DNA of 64,000 bases from assembly GCF_001875655.1 (NCBI RefSeq), contig NZ_MKEQ01000001.1, forward strand, positions 558,001-622,000, in the 5' to 3' direction. Below the pieces are notes generated by a model. It searched no databases. It worked only from the letters and a program-made list of their open reading frames with translations, and had not been told where the DNA came from. Both the position numbers and the translations under genes were made by a program. The DNA is from Enterobacter hormaechei ATCC 49162. GTDB lineage: Bacteria; Pseudomonadota; Gammaproteobacteria; Enterobacterales; Enterobacteriaceae. This document shows positions 1-9,189 of this stretch, in pieces; position 1 is the first letter of the stretch; every line of letters starts with the position of its first letter.

Positions 1-209
1 TCCAGACGCTGGCCGGGCTGGCCCTGCTCGGCACTATCAGCGGGAGTTTGTATCAGGCACTGAACCATGAAGCAGAACGTGACGCGGCAATCGTCACCTT
101 CCTGATGACCGCCAGCGGCGTCACGATCCTGGGGATTGGCTCCGCCTTCTGGGGGCTGGTGCTGGGTGGGATCTGTTACGCCGTCCTCTCACGCCTTCGC
201 CGCGCGTAG
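1..209 (+). CDS. ydcO: BenE-family benzoate/H+ symporter, 3' end (YdcO)
   Basis: Only the last 68 codons are inside the window, read from base 3 to the TAG at 207-209. They encode a hydrophobic tail with the stretch TFLMTASGVTILGIGSAFWG, typical of the C-terminal helices of BenE (YdcO) inner-membrane transporters, proposed benzoate/proton symporters. Synteny supports the call: in E. coli ydcO lies two genes from ydcL, which is found here at 2.2-2.8 kb. The last 21 bases overlap the convergent AraC-type gene. The start is off the left edge. Family assignment is fairly secure; the substrate is not known from this fragment. Confidence 0.8.
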   Translation, partial: QTLAGLALLGTISGSLYQALNHEAERDAAIVTFLMTASGVTILGIGSAFWGLVLGGICYAVLSRLRRA

Positions 210-1061
210 CTGTGACGGCGTAATGCCGGTCATGCTGCGAAAACGGTTACTGAAATGGCTGGCGGAGTTAAATCCGCAGGCCAGCGCGATGTCGGTGAGC
301 GGCGTGGTTGTGTGCTGCACCAGCGCTTTGGCCTTCTCCATGCGGCGCTGCATGACGTACTGATGCGGCGCCAGCCCCATCGACTGGCGGAACATCCGCG
401 CAAAATGATACTCACTGAGTGCCGCCTGGCCTGCCAGTTCCGCCAGCGTTAAGGGTTGCGCCAGATTTTCTTCGATAAAGGCCAGCACGTTACGCAGCAC
501 AAACGGCGATAACCCGCCGGTCACCACCGGCAGCTTCCACTGCACGCTGGAATAGTGCTGGACCAGATGCGTCAGCAATAAGGTCGACGCGGTGCTCAGG
601 GTGAGCTGATTGGCGTTCTGCTGCCAGTCGCAGCCGAGCAAAAACTGGCGATAAAGGGCGGTGATTTTCGGATCGCTGCCGAAGATTTTTTCCTCCAGCG
701 TCAGCGATAGCGGACGTTTATCCCAGATTTTCTCCCCCACATCCCGCAGATGTTCATCGGTACAGTAGAGGTGCACGAACGACAGGTCATCACGAATATC
801 CCACGTGGATTCGCTCTCTTCCGGCATCAGACAAAAACGGTCCGGCCCGCCGCCATTTTTCCAGCCACCCGGCGTTTTTTGATAGCTTTCATAGCCATCC
901 GCCACGTACAGGCTAAGGGTGTGATGGTTGCTTTTCACGGTGATCGTGTCGTGCTTGTTGTACCACGCCGCCAGTTGAATGCCAGTATTGAGCGCGACGG
1001 TTTCCCGCAGCACCGCATTTTGTTGGCGTAACGTTTCAAAGGTGTCGTAAACGAGAGACAT
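189..1061 (-). CDS. AraC/XylS-family transcriptional regulator
   Basis: A 290-residue regulator with an N-terminal cupin-like sensing region (about 1-180) and a C-terminal pair of helix-turn-helices. The first HTH is around residues 200-240 (LTLAELAGQAALSEYHFARM, then FRQSMGLAPHQYV). The second includes LTDIALACGFNSASHFSNRF, followed by the conserved GITPSQLR end of AraC proteins. It is divergent from the EamA transporter at 1236, and a 13-bp dyad at 1084-1096 lies between them, so control of that exporter is plausible. The 3' end overlaps convergently with the ydcO tail. The effector is unknown. Confidence 0.88.
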   Translation of the reverse strand: MSLVYDTFETLRQQNAVLRETVALNTGIQLAAWYNKHDTITVKSNHHTLSLYVADGYESYQKTPGGWKNGGGPDRFCLMPEESESTWDIRDDLSFVHLYCTDEHLRDVGEKIWDKRPLSLTLEEKIFGSDPKITALYRQFLLGCDWQQNANQLTLSTASTLLLTHLVQHYSSVQWKLPVVTGGLSPFVLRNVLAFIEENLAQPLTLAELAGQAALSEYHFARMFRQSMGLAPHQYVMQRRMEKAKALVQHTTTPLTDIALACGFNSASHFSNRFRSMTGITPSQLRAAKA

Positions 1062-1083
1062 GGCCGTAAACAGGTGATTAATC

Positions 1084-1096
1084 AGACTGTCAGTCT
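1084..1096. promoter_or_regulatory. Palindrome in the araC-type/eamA divergent intergenic region
   Basis: Bases 1084-1096 read AGACTG-T-CAGTCT, a perfect 6-bp dyad around one central base, in the 174-bp gap between the AraC-type gene and the EamA transporter. It is a candidate operator by position only. AraC proteins usually bind direct repeats, so the link to that regulator is weak. Confidence 0.3.
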
Positions 1097-1235
1097 AAGA
1101 AGTGTTGCAGCCTGTTACCAGCGTTCGCATGAGAAAAAAGCGCAAGAATTTGCAAGTCCGGCGCAAACCGATGAAAGCCGCTTTCCTTCTCTTTCGCCAC
1201 ACTGTTGTTTTTCGCGGTATGAGAAGAGAGAAACC

Positions 1236-2132
1236 ATGAACGCATTACTCTATGGGCTGGTCGTTGTGATCTGGGGCACGACCTGGATCGCCATTTTTTT
1301 GCAACAGGGGCCGGTTGCAGCGCCTGTCTCCATTTTCTGGCGCTTCGCCGTGGCCAGCGCCACGATGATGATCGTCCTGGTCGCCCTTCGCCGACTGCGC
1401 AGGCTGGCGCTGCGGGATCACCTCTACTGCATGCTTCAGGGCTGCTGCGTTTTCTGTTTCAACTTCTGGTGCTTTTACACCGCCGCCGCCCATATCAATA
1501 CCGGCCTTGAGTCGGTGATTTTCTCAATGGCCGTGCTGTATAACGCCATCAACAGCTTTATCTTCTTCGGTCAACGTCCACCCGCCCGGTTTTGGACGGC
1601 GGCAGCGCTGGGGCTTATCGGGATCATTACCCTGTTCTGGAACGATCTGCTCGCCAGCGGCTGGAGCGCGTCGTTGCTTACGGGCATCGGGCTTTCCGCT
1701 CTTGGCACCTACGGCTTCTCGCTGGGGAATATGATCAGCATGCGTCATCAGCGAAACGGGCTGGAAACCATGACCACCAACGCCTGGGCGATGCTGTATG
1801 GCACCGTCGTGATGGGCCTTATCGCTCTCTTCAGGGGCGAAAGCTTTATGCCGGAATGGACGGTGAGCTATATGGGGGCGCTGCTCTATCTTGCGCTGTT
1901 TGGCTCGGTGATTGCGTTCGGCGCCTACTTTACGCTGGTGGGCCGCATTGGTCCCGGTAAAGCCGCATACAGTACCCTGCTGTTCCCGCTGGTGGCGCTG
2001 TCGATTTCAACGGTGTATGAGGGCTACGTGTGGCATCTCAATGGGATCGTGGGCCTGCTGTTGATTCTGGGGGGGAATATGGTGATGTTTACCAAACCAG
2101 AAACCTGGTTCCGGCGCCTGCGGACGGCATAA
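1236..2132 (+). CDS. EamA/DMT-family inner-membrane transporter
   Basis: A 298-residue protein of the drug/metabolite transporter superfamily. It has ten hydrophobic segments in two EamA halves and begins MNALLYGLVVVIWGTTWIAI, the hallmark first helix of the family (WGTTW motif). The second half contains the typical SVIAFGAYFTLVGRIGPGKA followed by YSTLLFPLVALSIS. The frame is open upstream to 1074, but the purine-rich site GAGAAGAGAG just before 1236 and the family start favour this ATG. Such proteins export amino acids or small metabolites; the substrate cannot be read from sequence. It is divergent from the AraC-type regulator. Confidence 0.88.
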   Translation: MNALLYGLVVVIWGTTWIAIFLQQGPVAAPVSIFWRFAVASATMMIVLVALRRLRRLALRDHLYCMLQGCCVFCFNFWCFYTAAAHINTGLESVIFSMAVLYNAINSFIFFGQRPPARFWTAAALGLIGIITLFWNDLLASGWSASLLTGIGLSALGTYGFSLGNMISMRHQRNGLETMTTNAWAMLYGTVVMGLIALFRGESFMPEWTVSYMGALLYLALFGSVIAFGAYFTLVGRIGPGKAAYSTLLFPLVALSISTVYEGYVWHLNGIVGLLLILGGNMVMFTKPETWFRRLRTA

Positions 2133-2158
2133 AAAAACGGCCTGCGAACAAGCAGGCC
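2131..2158 (-). terminator. Terminator after ydcL
   Basis: The hairpin GGCCTGC-N6-GCAGGCC at 2139-2158 is followed on the minus strand by a run of seven T (A at 2131-2137). This fits a rho-independent terminator for ydcL. It may also slow transcription arriving from the EamA gene. Confidence 0.75.
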
Positions 2159-2165
2159 ATCATCG

Positions 2166-2840
2166 TTATTTCGCCGTCGGATGAACGTCAAACATGGTGG
2201 CATCGGTCGCCATGTCATCCACAACCTGTTTCAGGGTTGCGAAGCCCATCGGCGTATTTTCGTTTGCCAGCTCTTTCCCTTCGCCTTTACGAACAACCTT
2301 AACAACCGGTTTGTTCGTGGCCGCGTCAATTAACTCACCCTCGAAGAACAGATGCGTATCCATGGTGCGATGACCAGTTGCCATCTGCGTACCCGCGACC
2401 AGTAGCGCCACTGGCACGACCTCATAGAACTGCAAACCTTCTTTGTCTGAACTCACACCCGTGATGGCACCGCGGAAGATCAGGCTATGTTTGCCTGGCG
2501 TCGTCACAATCGGCTTACGCTGGCCAATCGCGGTTTTCAGTTTGTTATTGGTATAACTCAGCAGCTCATCAAGCGTTTTTTGCCCAATCTGGGTGGACGG
2601 TTGTGGCTTTGGATAATACGAGATCGGCGTCCAGATAATGCTGTCGTAATTCGCCGGGTTATATGAAGGATCAACCCAACGCAGCGTCGGTTTACCCGTC
2701 GCAGACGTTGTCTGCTGCAAGCTGGAATAGTCTTTTAAAAAGCCTGAATACTGTTCGGGAGCCGCGACTTTTGACGCACAGCCAGCCAGCGCTAACAGAC
2801 CAGAAAGCACTGCCACTTTAAAAAAAGGATGAGTACGCAT
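2166..2840 (-). CDS. ydcL: YdcL, DUF3313 outer-membrane-type lipoprotein
   Basis: A 224-residue lipoprotein. The signal sequence MRTHPFFKVAVLSGLLALAG is followed by Cys in the lipobox LALAGC, and no Asp follows the Cys, so outer-membrane sorting is expected. The mature part matches E. coli YdcL closely from memory, for example TSATGKPTLRWVDPSYNP and VALLVAGTQMATGHRTMDT. The frame opens at 2933, but the lipoprotein start at 2840 is the sensible one. The function of DUF3313 proteins is unknown. The gene stands alone between convergent and codirectional neighbours and has its own terminator. Confidence 0.93.
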   Translation of the reverse strand: MRTHPFFKVAVLSGLLALAGCASKVAAPEQYSGFLKDYSSLQQTTSATGKPTLRWVDPSYNPANYDSIIWTPISYYPKPQPSTQIGQKTLDELLSYTNNKLKTAIGQRKPIVTTPGKHSLIFRGAITGVSSDKEGLQFYEVVPVALLVAGTQMATGHRTMDTHLFFEGELIDAATNKPVVKVVRKGEGKELANENTPMGFATLKQVVDDMATDATMFDVHPTAK

Positions 2841-2938
2841 TATGGTATTCCATGTTATCTGCAAGTATGCATTTGAAGTTATAACAAAAAACCGGGCGAT
2901 GTGTTGTGGCAAAAAATGACGAAGACAGCACAAATAGT

Positions 2939-2965
2939 GAAAAAATGCCCGGACGGAGGCCGGGC
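2939..2965 (-). terminator. Terminator after the DppA-like gene
   Basis: GCCCGG at 2947-2952 pairs with CCGGGC at 2960-2965 across a 7-base loop. The A-rich bases 2939-2945 give a U tract on the minus strand, just past the stop of the binding-protein gene at 2975. Confidence 0.7.
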
Positions 2966-2974
2966 GGTGAAATA

Positions 2975-4573
2975 TTACTCTTTCAGATCGACCTGCCAGA
3001 ACAGATGTTTGCCAAAGGGATCGATTTCATAGCCTGTGACCTCTTTACGGACTGGCTCAAAGATTGTCGAGTGGGCAATCATTACCGCCGGCATTTGATC
3101 GTGCATCATCTGCTGCGCCTGCTTGTACAGCGCCACGCGTTTTTCGCGATCGGTTATCGATTTTGCTTCGGCAATCAGGTCATCAAACGGCTTATAACAC
3201 CATTTCGCCGAGTTCGACCCGCCGTTGGCGGACGTACAGGTAAAGAGCGGGCCGAAGAAGTTATCCGGATCGCCCGTCGCCGTTGTCCAGCCCATCAGCG
3301 CGGCCTGATGCTCCCCGCCTTTCACGCGCTTCAGGTATTCGCCCCATTCGTAGGTCACGATTTTGGCCTGCACGCCAACTTTCGACCAGTCCGCCTGGAT
3401 CATCTCCGCCATACGCTTCGCGTTCGGGTTATAGGGCCGCTGCACGGGCATCGCCCACAGTTCGATGCTGACGCCATAGGCAAATCCCGCTTCCGTTAAC
3501 AGCGCTTTCGCTTTTTCAGGATCGTAATCGTAATCTTTCAGCGCACTGTCGGCACTCCAGACGCCAGGGGGCAGCAGGTTTTTCGCCGCCGTACCGGTGC
3601 CGTGGAAGACCGCCTCAATGATGGCGGGTTTGTTAATCGCCATCGCCAGCGCCTGGCGCACTTTTACGTTGTCCAGCGGCGGCTTTTGCGTGTTAAACGC
3701 GAGGAAACCGGTATTCAGCCCGGCCTTGCTCATCAGGTTGATGTCTTTGTTCGCCTTCATACGCGGCAAATCCGCCGGGTTCGGGAACGGCATCACCTGA
3801 CATTCGTTCTTCTCCACTTTGGCAAAGCGCACCGAGGCGTCCGGCGTGATGGTGAACACCAGACGATCCAGCTTCGATTTCCCCTGCCAGTAGTCCGGGA
3901 AGGCGGTAAAGAGGATGCGGGAATCTTTTTGATACTGTGCGAGCTTAAACGGCCCGGTGCCAATCGGCTGCATATCGACCTTTTCCGGCGTGCCCGCTTT
4001 CAGCATGGCATCGGCATACTCCGCCGACAGGATGGAGGCAAAGTACCACGCCAGATCAGCGACAAAAGGCGCTTCCGGGTGCGCCAGAGTGAAGCGCACG
4101 GTGTGATCGTCAACTTTATCAATGGCGGTAATCAGGCTGCCGAACTCCAGACTTTCGAAGTTGGAATAACTGCCGTTTGAGACGTTATGGTACGGATGAT
4201 TCACATCCTTCTGGCGCATAAACGAGAAAATCACGTCATCCGCGTTGAAGTCGCGCGTCGGCGTGAACAGCTTATTACTGTGGAATTTCACTCCTTTGCG
4301 CAGATGGAAGGTGTAAATCTTGCCATCCTCGCTGACTTCCCAGCTTTCCGCCAGGCTCGGCACCAGTTCGGTGGTGCCCGGTTTGAAATCGACCAGACGG
4401 TTATAAACCGGTACCGCGCTGGCGTCCACGCTGGTTCCCGAGGTATAGAGCTGAGGATTGAAGTTTTCCGGCGATCCTTCAGAGCAATACACCAGCGTTT
4501 TTGCCGCGACGGTGGAACTGACCGTCAGCGCAGCAAGCGCCAGCGTTATCATTGTGAATGTGCTTTTCATCAT
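2975..4573 (-). CDS. Periplasmic peptide-binding protein, DppA-like (SBP family 5)
   Basis: A 532-residue ABC-transporter solute-binding protein. It has a cleavable signal peptide (about 1-24, ending SSTVAA) and a mature N-terminus KTLVYCSEGSPENFNPQLYT that is almost diagnostic of the DppA dipeptide-binding group. The family motifs VPSLAESWEVSEDGKIYTFH and FNADDVIFSFMRQ follow. It looks like a DppA paralogue, not DppA itself: no dppBCDF permease genes accompany it, so it presumably feeds a transporter encoded elsewhere. It is divergent from the peptidase T paralogue with 108 bp between, suggesting joint control of peptide uptake and cleavage. Heme or dipeptide binding are both possible in this group. 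Confidence 0.9.
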   Translation of the reverse strand: MMKSTFTMITLALAALTVSSTVAAKTLVYCSEGSPENFNPQLYTSGTSVDASAVPVYNRLVDFKPGTTELVPSLAESWEVSEDGKIYTFHLRKGVKFHSNKLFTPTRDFNADDVIFSFMRQKDVNHPYHNVSNGSYSNFESLEFGSLITAIDKVDDHTVRFTLAHPEAPFVADLAWYFASILSAEYADAMLKAGTPEKVDMQPIGTGPFKLAQYQKDSRILFTAFPDYWQGKSKLDRLVFTITPDASVRFAKVEKNECQVMPFPNPADLPRMKANKDINLMSKAGLNTGFLAFNTQKPPLDNVKVRQALAMAINKPAIIEAVFHGTGTAAKNLLPPGVWSADSALKDYDYDPEKAKALLTEAGFAYGVSIELWAMPVQRPYNPNAKRMAEMIQADWSKVGVQAKIVTYEWGEYLKRVKGGEHQAALMGWTTATGDPDNFFGPLFTCTSANGGSNSAKWCYKPFDDLIAEAKSITDREKRVALYKQAQQMMHDQMPAVMIAHSTIFEPVRKEVTGYEIDPFGKHLFWQVDLKE

Positions 4574-4637
4574 TTATTCCTGTCTTTTTAATTCGACGGC
4601 TAATTACTTCTTTTGCCATTCCATAAATAACATTAAA

Positions 4638-4653
4638 GTGTTGACGCAAACAC
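4638..4653. promoter_or_regulatory. Dyad with overlapping -35-like element between dppA-like gene and pepT paralogue
   Basis: GTGTT at 4638-4642 and AACAC at 4649-4653 form an inverted repeat with a 6-base spacer. It overlaps TTGACG (4641-4646), a good -35 element for the rightward gene. No convincing -10 is seen at 17 bp. It is a candidate shared operator of the divergent pair. Confidence 0.3.
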
Positions 4654-4681
4654 ATGAAAAATAAATACAGAAGGAAACACT

Positions 4682-5911
4682 ATGGGCTCAGAACTCTCCA
4701 GACAATTAACCCAACGCTTTTTCCGCTATCTCGCCATCACCAGCCAGAGCGATCCGAAAGTCAAAACGCTGCCCTCCACCCCGGGCCAGCATGAGATGGC
4801 GCGGGAGCTGGCGAAGGAGCTGGAAACGCTGGGGTTAGACGATATTGTGATTGATGAGTTCGCCACCGTTACCGCCGTAAAAAAAGGCAATGTTCCCGGC
4901 GCGCCGCGTATTGGTTTTATTACCCATATCGACACCGTCGACGTCGGTTTATCCCCGGATATTCATCCACAAATATTAACGTTTACGGGGGATGATCTCT
5001 GTCTGAATAAAGAGAAAGAGATCTGGTTGCGCGTAAAAGAGCATCCGGAAATTCTGGCTTATCCTGATGAAGAGATTATTTTCAGCGACGGAACCAGCGT
5101 ATTAGGCGCAGATAATAAATCCGCCGTCACGGTGGTGATGACGGTGCTGGAAAACCTGACCGCTGAGCACAAGCATGGCGATATTGTGGTGGCGTTTGTG
5201 CCCGACGAAGAGATTGGCCTGTGTGGTGCGAAAGCGCTGGATCTAAAGCGCTTCGACGTCGATTTTGCCTGGACCATCGACTGCTGCGAGCTGGGGGAAA
5301 TTGTTTACGAAAACTTTAACGCGGCGGCGGCGGAAATTCGCTTTACCGGCGTCACGGCCCACCCGATGTCCGCCAAAGGCGTGCTCGTCAACCCGCTGCT
5401 GATGGCAACGGATTTCATCAGCCATTTCGACCGCCAGCAAACCCCGGAGTGCACCGAGGGGCGCGAGGGTTACATCTGGTTTAACGGCATCCAGGCCGGG
5501 CAAAACGAAGCGGTACTGAAAGCCAACATCCGTGATTTTGACAAAGAGGGATTTGCCGCCCGCAAGCAGCAGATTGCCGATGTGGCGGCGCGAATTGCCG
5601 CACAGCATCCCACGGCAAAGGTGGAGTATCGCATTGAGGATACCTACAGCAATATCAGCAATGCGATTGGCGAAGACCGCCGCGCGATCGACCTGATGTT
5701 CGAAGCGATGGAATCGCTCGGCATCACGCCCAGGCCAACGCCGATGCGCGGCGGCACGGACGGCGCGGCCCTGTCAGCCAAAGGTTTGCTCACCCCGAAC
5801 TTCTTCACCGGCGCCCATAACTTCCACTCGAAGTTTGAGTTTTTACCGCTGTCGTCGTTCGAGGCGTCCTATCGCACTGCCCTGCAACTCTGTCTGCTGG
5901 CCGCGCGTTAA
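4682..5911 (+). CDS. Peptidase T paralogue (M20B tripeptidase)
   Basis: A 409-residue cytosolic metallo-aminopeptidase of the PepT family, the same length as E. coli PepT but clearly diverged. The di-zinc ligands and catalytic residues are present: H82 and D84 in THIDTVD, D144 in GADNKSA, catalytic/ligand E176-E177 in PDEEIG, D200 in TIDCCELGE, and H382 in [13 protein letters not shown]. The RGGTDG substrate-binding motif is also intact. PepT enzymes remove the N-terminal residue from tripeptides. GAAGGAAA upstream of the ATG is a good ribosome-binding site. It is divergent from the DppA-like gene, and its stop shares a TTAA with the stop of tehB. It is probably a second tripeptidase. Confidence 0.9.
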   Translation: MGSELSRQLTQRFFRYLAITSQSDPKVKTLPSTPGQHEMARELAKELETLGLDDIVIDEFATVTAVKKGNVPGAPRIGFITHIDTVDVGLSPDIHPQILTFTGDDLCLNKEKEIWLRVKEHPEILAYPDEEIIFSDGTSVLGADNKSAVTVVMTVLENLTAEHKHGDIVVAFVPDEEIGLCGAKALDLKRFDVDFAWTIDCCELGEIVYENFNAAAAEIRFTGVTAHPMSAKGVLVNPLLMATDFISHFDRQQTPECTEGREGYIWFNGIQAGQNEAVLKANIRDFDKEGFAARKQQIADVAARIAAQHPTAKVEYRIEDTYSNISNAIGEDRRAIDLMFEAMESLGITPRPTPMRGGTDGAALSAKGLLTPNFFTGAHNFHSKFEFLPLSSFEASYRTALQLCLLAAR

Positions 5912-6501
5912 GCGGGCTTGCGTGCAAGCATGGTGGCGAAGCGCAGCTTGATACGGTTCCCGTTGGCATCGGTACGGTGGAGTTCCCCCACCTCTTCGTT
6001 GTACTTGATCAACTCCCAGCCTTCGTAATAGTGGCTCAGTTCACCGGTTTTGAAGGCAAACGGGAAGCCGACGGTGCACGGATAGTCCTCCGTGTCCATC
6101 GCGGCAACAATCAGGTTATAGCCGCCCGGTTTGGTGCAACCCTGCATATTGGCGATAAGACCAGGGATGGTTTTCGCTTCAAGGAACATCAACACGACGG
6201 TGGAGAGAATAAAGTCGTATTCGCCATCAAAGGTCAGGGTGTTCAGATCCTTAATCGCCGTTTTCAGGTTCGCAATCCCTTCCGCCGCCTTAATGCGCTC
6301 GATGTTATCGATGCTCATCGGATTTTTATCCCACGCCGTTACGTCATAGCCGTTGGCCGCCAGGTAGAGGCTGTTGCGGCCATTTCCGCAACCGAGATCG
6401 AGCGTTTTACCCGGCTTAACAATGCCCGCGCTATAAAGCACCTCTGAGTGGGTGCGGGTCAGACCATATTTCTCAGTAAAGTAGTTTTCATCGACAGTCA
6501 T
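5908..6501 (-). CDS. tehB: TehB, SAM-dependent tellurite methyltransferase
   Basis: A 197-residue class I methyltransferase, the length of E. coli TehB. The SAM-binding motif [12 protein letters not shown] is at residues 34-44, followed by the acidic end of strand 2 in VTAWDKN. The N-terminal [18 protein letters not shown] is characteristic of TehB. The family methylates tellurite and selenite and contributes to oxidative-stress and tellurite resistance. The start overlaps the tehA stop as TAATG, implying translational coupling, and the 3' end meets the peptidase gene tail to tail. Confidence 0.95.
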   Translation of the reverse strand: MTVDENYFTEKYGLTRTHSEVLYSAGIVKPGKTLDLGCGNGRNSLYLAANGYDVTAWDKNPMSIDNIERIKAAEGIANLKTAIKDLNTLTFDGEYDFILSTVVLMFLEAKTIPGLIANMQGCTKPGGYNLIVAAMDTEDYPCTVGFPFAFKTGELSHYYEGWELIKYNEEVGELHRTDANGNRIKLRFATMLARKPA

Positions 6502-7496
6502 TATTTTTCCTCAGATTGCATAAGCAGTGCCTTATCAGCGCGCACCAGAAGTTTGCCCTGCATCAGCAAGATAAAAGTACGGACCAGCAGCATCGCGATG
6601 ATGGCGTTGGTGAAAATAAACAGGGGAACCGCGAGGGCATGAAAGAACCCTGACGGACTGCTCTGCCCAAGATGTAAACCGGTGGTCGCCAGCGCCGACA
6701 CCCCGAACGAGAAGCTCCAGAACGACGCGTTGAACGGCTGCGACAGATACCACGGCATCAGACGCAGCATAAACAGGAGTTGCAACAGACCATAGCCGAA
6801 AAGCATTTTGGCGAAGGTGTCCGCTTCGCCGCCGTTGACGCTAAACCAGGCGCTACAGGCCACCAGGGCAGGCGCAAGCTGGATCCCGAGCGAGGTACGA
6901 AGCGCCGCGGGCAGTTCGCCCGCGCTGCGCAGGCGTTGCAAAATGACCGGCTCCAGGCTCAGCCAGGAAAAGACCCCGGCGCCAAGGAACACCAGCCCCG
7001 CATCGTGGAAACCCAGCGCACCGCAGGCCATCGCGCTGATAAAATTGTTCGCTACCGTCGGCAGATACAGTCCTGGCGTCGTGGCCTCTTCCGGATGCTT
7101 ACCGCGCCATAGCCCGGCGCTTTGCCAGGCGGCATACGCAAGCTGGATCACCACGCCCACGCCAAACAACCCCAGCGCCACCGGGCGATACCACGGCACA
7201 AAGCCGATGGCCACCAGCAGCGTTGTGGCAGGAAAAAGGCTGACAAAACTGCTCATTACCGGATGTCGCATCTCGGACAGCACGCTATGTGGAAACCGTA
7301 CCGCACGGGTAAGAAACGCCACGCTCAGAAGGAACCACATCGCCACCGCCAGCGCCACCAGGATCTCGCCCGGCCAGCGCGTCACCGGCCAGATGGTACC
7401 GGCGTAACGCCAGGCGAACCCCATGCCTATGGTCCCGAGGACCATACCGAAATACCCGGCGGGCAAGTTAAGAACGCGTTGGTTTTGGTTATGCAT
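6501..7496 (-). CDS. tehA: TehA, tellurite-resistance/dicarboxylate transporter (SLAC1 type)
   Basis: A 331-residue integral membrane protein with about ten hydrophobic helices, of the TDT/SLAC1 anion-channel family. N-terminal [20 protein letters not shown] and the helix [16 protein letters not shown], which carries the phenylalanines lining the pore, match TehA. It forms trimeric anion channels in the inner membrane. Tellurite resistance with TehB appears mainly at high expression. It is first in the tehAB operon. Upstream of the start, 7497-7545 is very AT-rich and a promoter there is likely. Confidence 0.95.
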   Translation of the reverse strand: MHNQNQRVLNLPAGYFGMVLGTIGMGFAWRYAGTIWPVTRWPGEILVALAVAMWFLLSVAFLTRAVRFPHSVLSEMRHPVMSSFVSLFPATTLLVAIGFVPWYRPVALGLFGVGVVIQLAYAAWQSAGLWRGKHPEEATTPGLYLPTVANNFISAMACGALGFHDAGLVFLGAGVFSWLSLEPVILQRLRSAGELPAALRTSLGIQLAPALVACSAWFSVNGGEADTFAKMLFGYGLLQLLFMLRLMPWYLSQPFNASFWSFSFGVSALATTGLHLGQSSPSGFFHALAVPLFIFTNAIIAMLLVRTFILLMQGKLLVRADKALLMQSEEK

Positions 7497-7617
7497 TTTT
7501 TTTAAACTTTAAAATGTATTTTAAATGCCATTTTAAGGGGTTTCCTGAGCGGACGCCAGCACTTCGAAAAGCCAAAAGTTTGCTACGTTTAGTGAAAGGC
7601 TTTTCAGGGATAACGCG

Positions 7618-8598
7618 ATGACAAAATATCGGCTAAGCAATGAAACCCGTCTCTGGCGCTGGCAGGACGGATCGACGCCGTGCACAACCTCCCTCAGACA
7701 AATTATTGCCGTGAAGGATTTTAACGATGTGACCCGCGGGACAAAAGGTGGTTGGGTTGAGGATGAGAACGCGCTCGCCCAGGACGGGGATTGCTGGGTT
7801 TACGATGAAAACAGCGTGGTATTTGCCGGGGCCAGGATATGCGGTAATGCCCGCCTCACCCAACCCTGCATCGTAAGCCACCGCGCACACGTTGGCGGCA
7901 ACAGCTGGCTTGACGCGGCAGAGGTGAGTCACGGGGCGATAATAAGTGACAACGTCACCATTCAGCATTCCAGCGTACGCGGGGAATGCCGTATCGCCGG
8001 TGATGCGCGGGTGCTGCACAATAGCATGGTGATTGCAGCCAAAGGGCTGACGCCCGACCGTGAGCAGATCCTGCAAATTTATGACAGAGCCACGGTCAGC
8101 CAGTCGCGTATTGTGCATCAGGCGCAAATCTACGGCGATGCCATGGTGACCTGGGCCTTCGTTGAGCACCGCGCGGAGGTGTTCGATCGCGCCATTCTTG
8201 AGGGCAACGCGCTTAATAACGTCTGGGTGTGCGACTGCGCCAAAGTGTACGGCAACGCCCGCCTGCTGGCCGGTTCAGAGGACGATGCCATCCCGACGTT
8301 GCGGTACAGTTCACAGGTTGCGGAAAATGCTCTCGTCGAAGGCAACTGCGTGATCAAACACCACGTGTTGATAGGCGGTGAGGCGTGGTTACGTGGCGGG
8401 CCGATCCTGATTGATGACAAGGTGGTCATTCAGGGGCGGGCGCGTATCAGCGGCGATGTGCTGATTGAGCATCAGGTGGAAGTAACGGACGATGCGGTTA
8501 TCGAGGCGTTTGAGGGTGAAAGCATTCACGTCCGGGGATCTAAAGTGATCAACGGCGACACGCGGATCACCCGAACGCCGCTGCTGGGGGCACTATAG
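7618..8598 (+). CDS. ydcK: YdcK, left-handed beta-helix protein of unknown function
   Basis: A 326-residue protein, the same length as E. coli YdcK. The body is a run of imperfect hexapeptide-type repeats (such as [24 protein letters not shown]), giving a parallel beta helix like those of bacterial acyltransferases, though no catalytic His motif is obvious. The start is supported by the YdcK-like N-terminus [17 protein letters not shown]. It is divergent from tehA with 121 bp between, and its 3' end overlaps the convergent rimL gene by 6 bases. The biochemical role is unknown. Confidence 0.93.
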   Translation: MTKYRLSNETRLWRWQDGSTPCTTSLRQIIAVKDFNDVTRGTKGGWVEDENALAQDGDCWVYDENSVVFAGARICGNARLTQPCIVSHRAHVGGNSWLDAAEVSHGAIISDNVTIQHSSVRGECRIAGDARVLHNSMVIAAKGLTPDREQILQIYDRATVSQSRIVHQAQIYGDAMVTWAFVEHRAEVFDRAILEGNALNNVWVCDCAKVYGNARLLAGSEDDAIPTLRYSSQVAENALVEGNCVIKHHVLIGGEAWLRGGPILIDDKVVIQGRARISGDVLIEHQVEVTDDAVIEAFEGESIHVRGSKVINGDTRITRTPLLGAL

Positions 8599-9132
8599 CG
8601 GGAAAATCCTGGCATAAAGATTCACATCATCGAAGCGGCCGTTGAGCATTTCCGCTTCCCGCATACAACCTTCCAGCGTGAATCCGTTGCGCTGCGCCAC
8701 CCGGTTACTGCTCTGGTTATCCACGCGACATTTGATCACAAAGCGGCGGATCTCGCCGCGCTCAACGTAATAGCGCATAAACGCCTGGAGCGCCTGAGAG
8801 AGAATGCCCTGCCCCTGATGCGCTTCGTCGAGCCAGTAGCCGATGTATCCGGCCTTATTCGCAGGCTCTATCGCGTTAAATGAAAGCACGCCCACCAGTT
8901 CATCCTTCATGAAAATCAGGAACATTTTGGCGTAACCGCGCTGGTGCAGCATCTGGTTGCTCTGCACGTTGCGGCGCGTGTCCTCTTCGCTGCCGACATG
9001 TTGCGCCCAGTCGAAGGCGGTTTGCAGCCAGGTTTTGTTTTTGATGACGAGGTTGTGCAGATCGAAGGTATAGCGCTCGTCGACGGCGCGAAGCTCGATT
9101 TCCTGGTTAATGGGGATAATTTCTGAAGTCAT
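8593..9132 (-). CDS. rimL: RimL, ribosomal protein bL12 N-acetyltransferase
   Basis: A 179-residue GNAT-fold enzyme that acetylates the N-terminal serine of ribosomal protein L12 to give L7. The acetyl-CoA-binding segment is [20 protein letters not shown] (about residues 100-119). The second half has [20 protein letters not shown] followed by GF, the classic RimJ/RimL pattern. Position next to ydcK and opgD is the same as in E. coli, except that the small gene ydcH, which sits between rimL and opgD there, is absent: only 57 bp separate the two genes here. Confidence 0.93.
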   Translation of the reverse strand: MTSEIIPINQEIELRAVDERYTFDLHNLVIKNKTWLQTAFDWAQHVGSEEDTRRNVQSNQMLHQRGYAKMFLIFMKDELVGVLSFNAIEPANKAGYIGYWLDEAHQGQGILSQALQAFMRYYVERGEIRRFVIKCRVDNQSSNRVAQRNGFTLEGCMREAEMLNGRFDDVNLYARIFPL

Positions 9133-9146
9133 AGTGCCTCTTAATT

Positions 9147-9174
9147 GCCGGGTGGCGGCTTCGCCTTACCCGGC
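9147..9174. repeat. REP element
   Basis: Repetitive extragenic palindrome in the 57-bp rimL/opgD gap. GCCGGGTGGCGGCTTCGCC is followed by TTACCCGGC, forming a stem with the usual imperfect centre. The same type recurs at 62055 and 62790. Its position downstream of opgD suggests mRNA stabilisation. Confidence 0.85.
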
Positions 9175-9189
9175 ACAATCCCAAAATGA

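Noticed and set aside
1074..1235. Longer N-terminus for the EamA transporter starting at 1074
   Set aside because: The extra 54 residues are hydrophilic and atypical. The family first helix begins at 1236 with a good ribosome-binding site.
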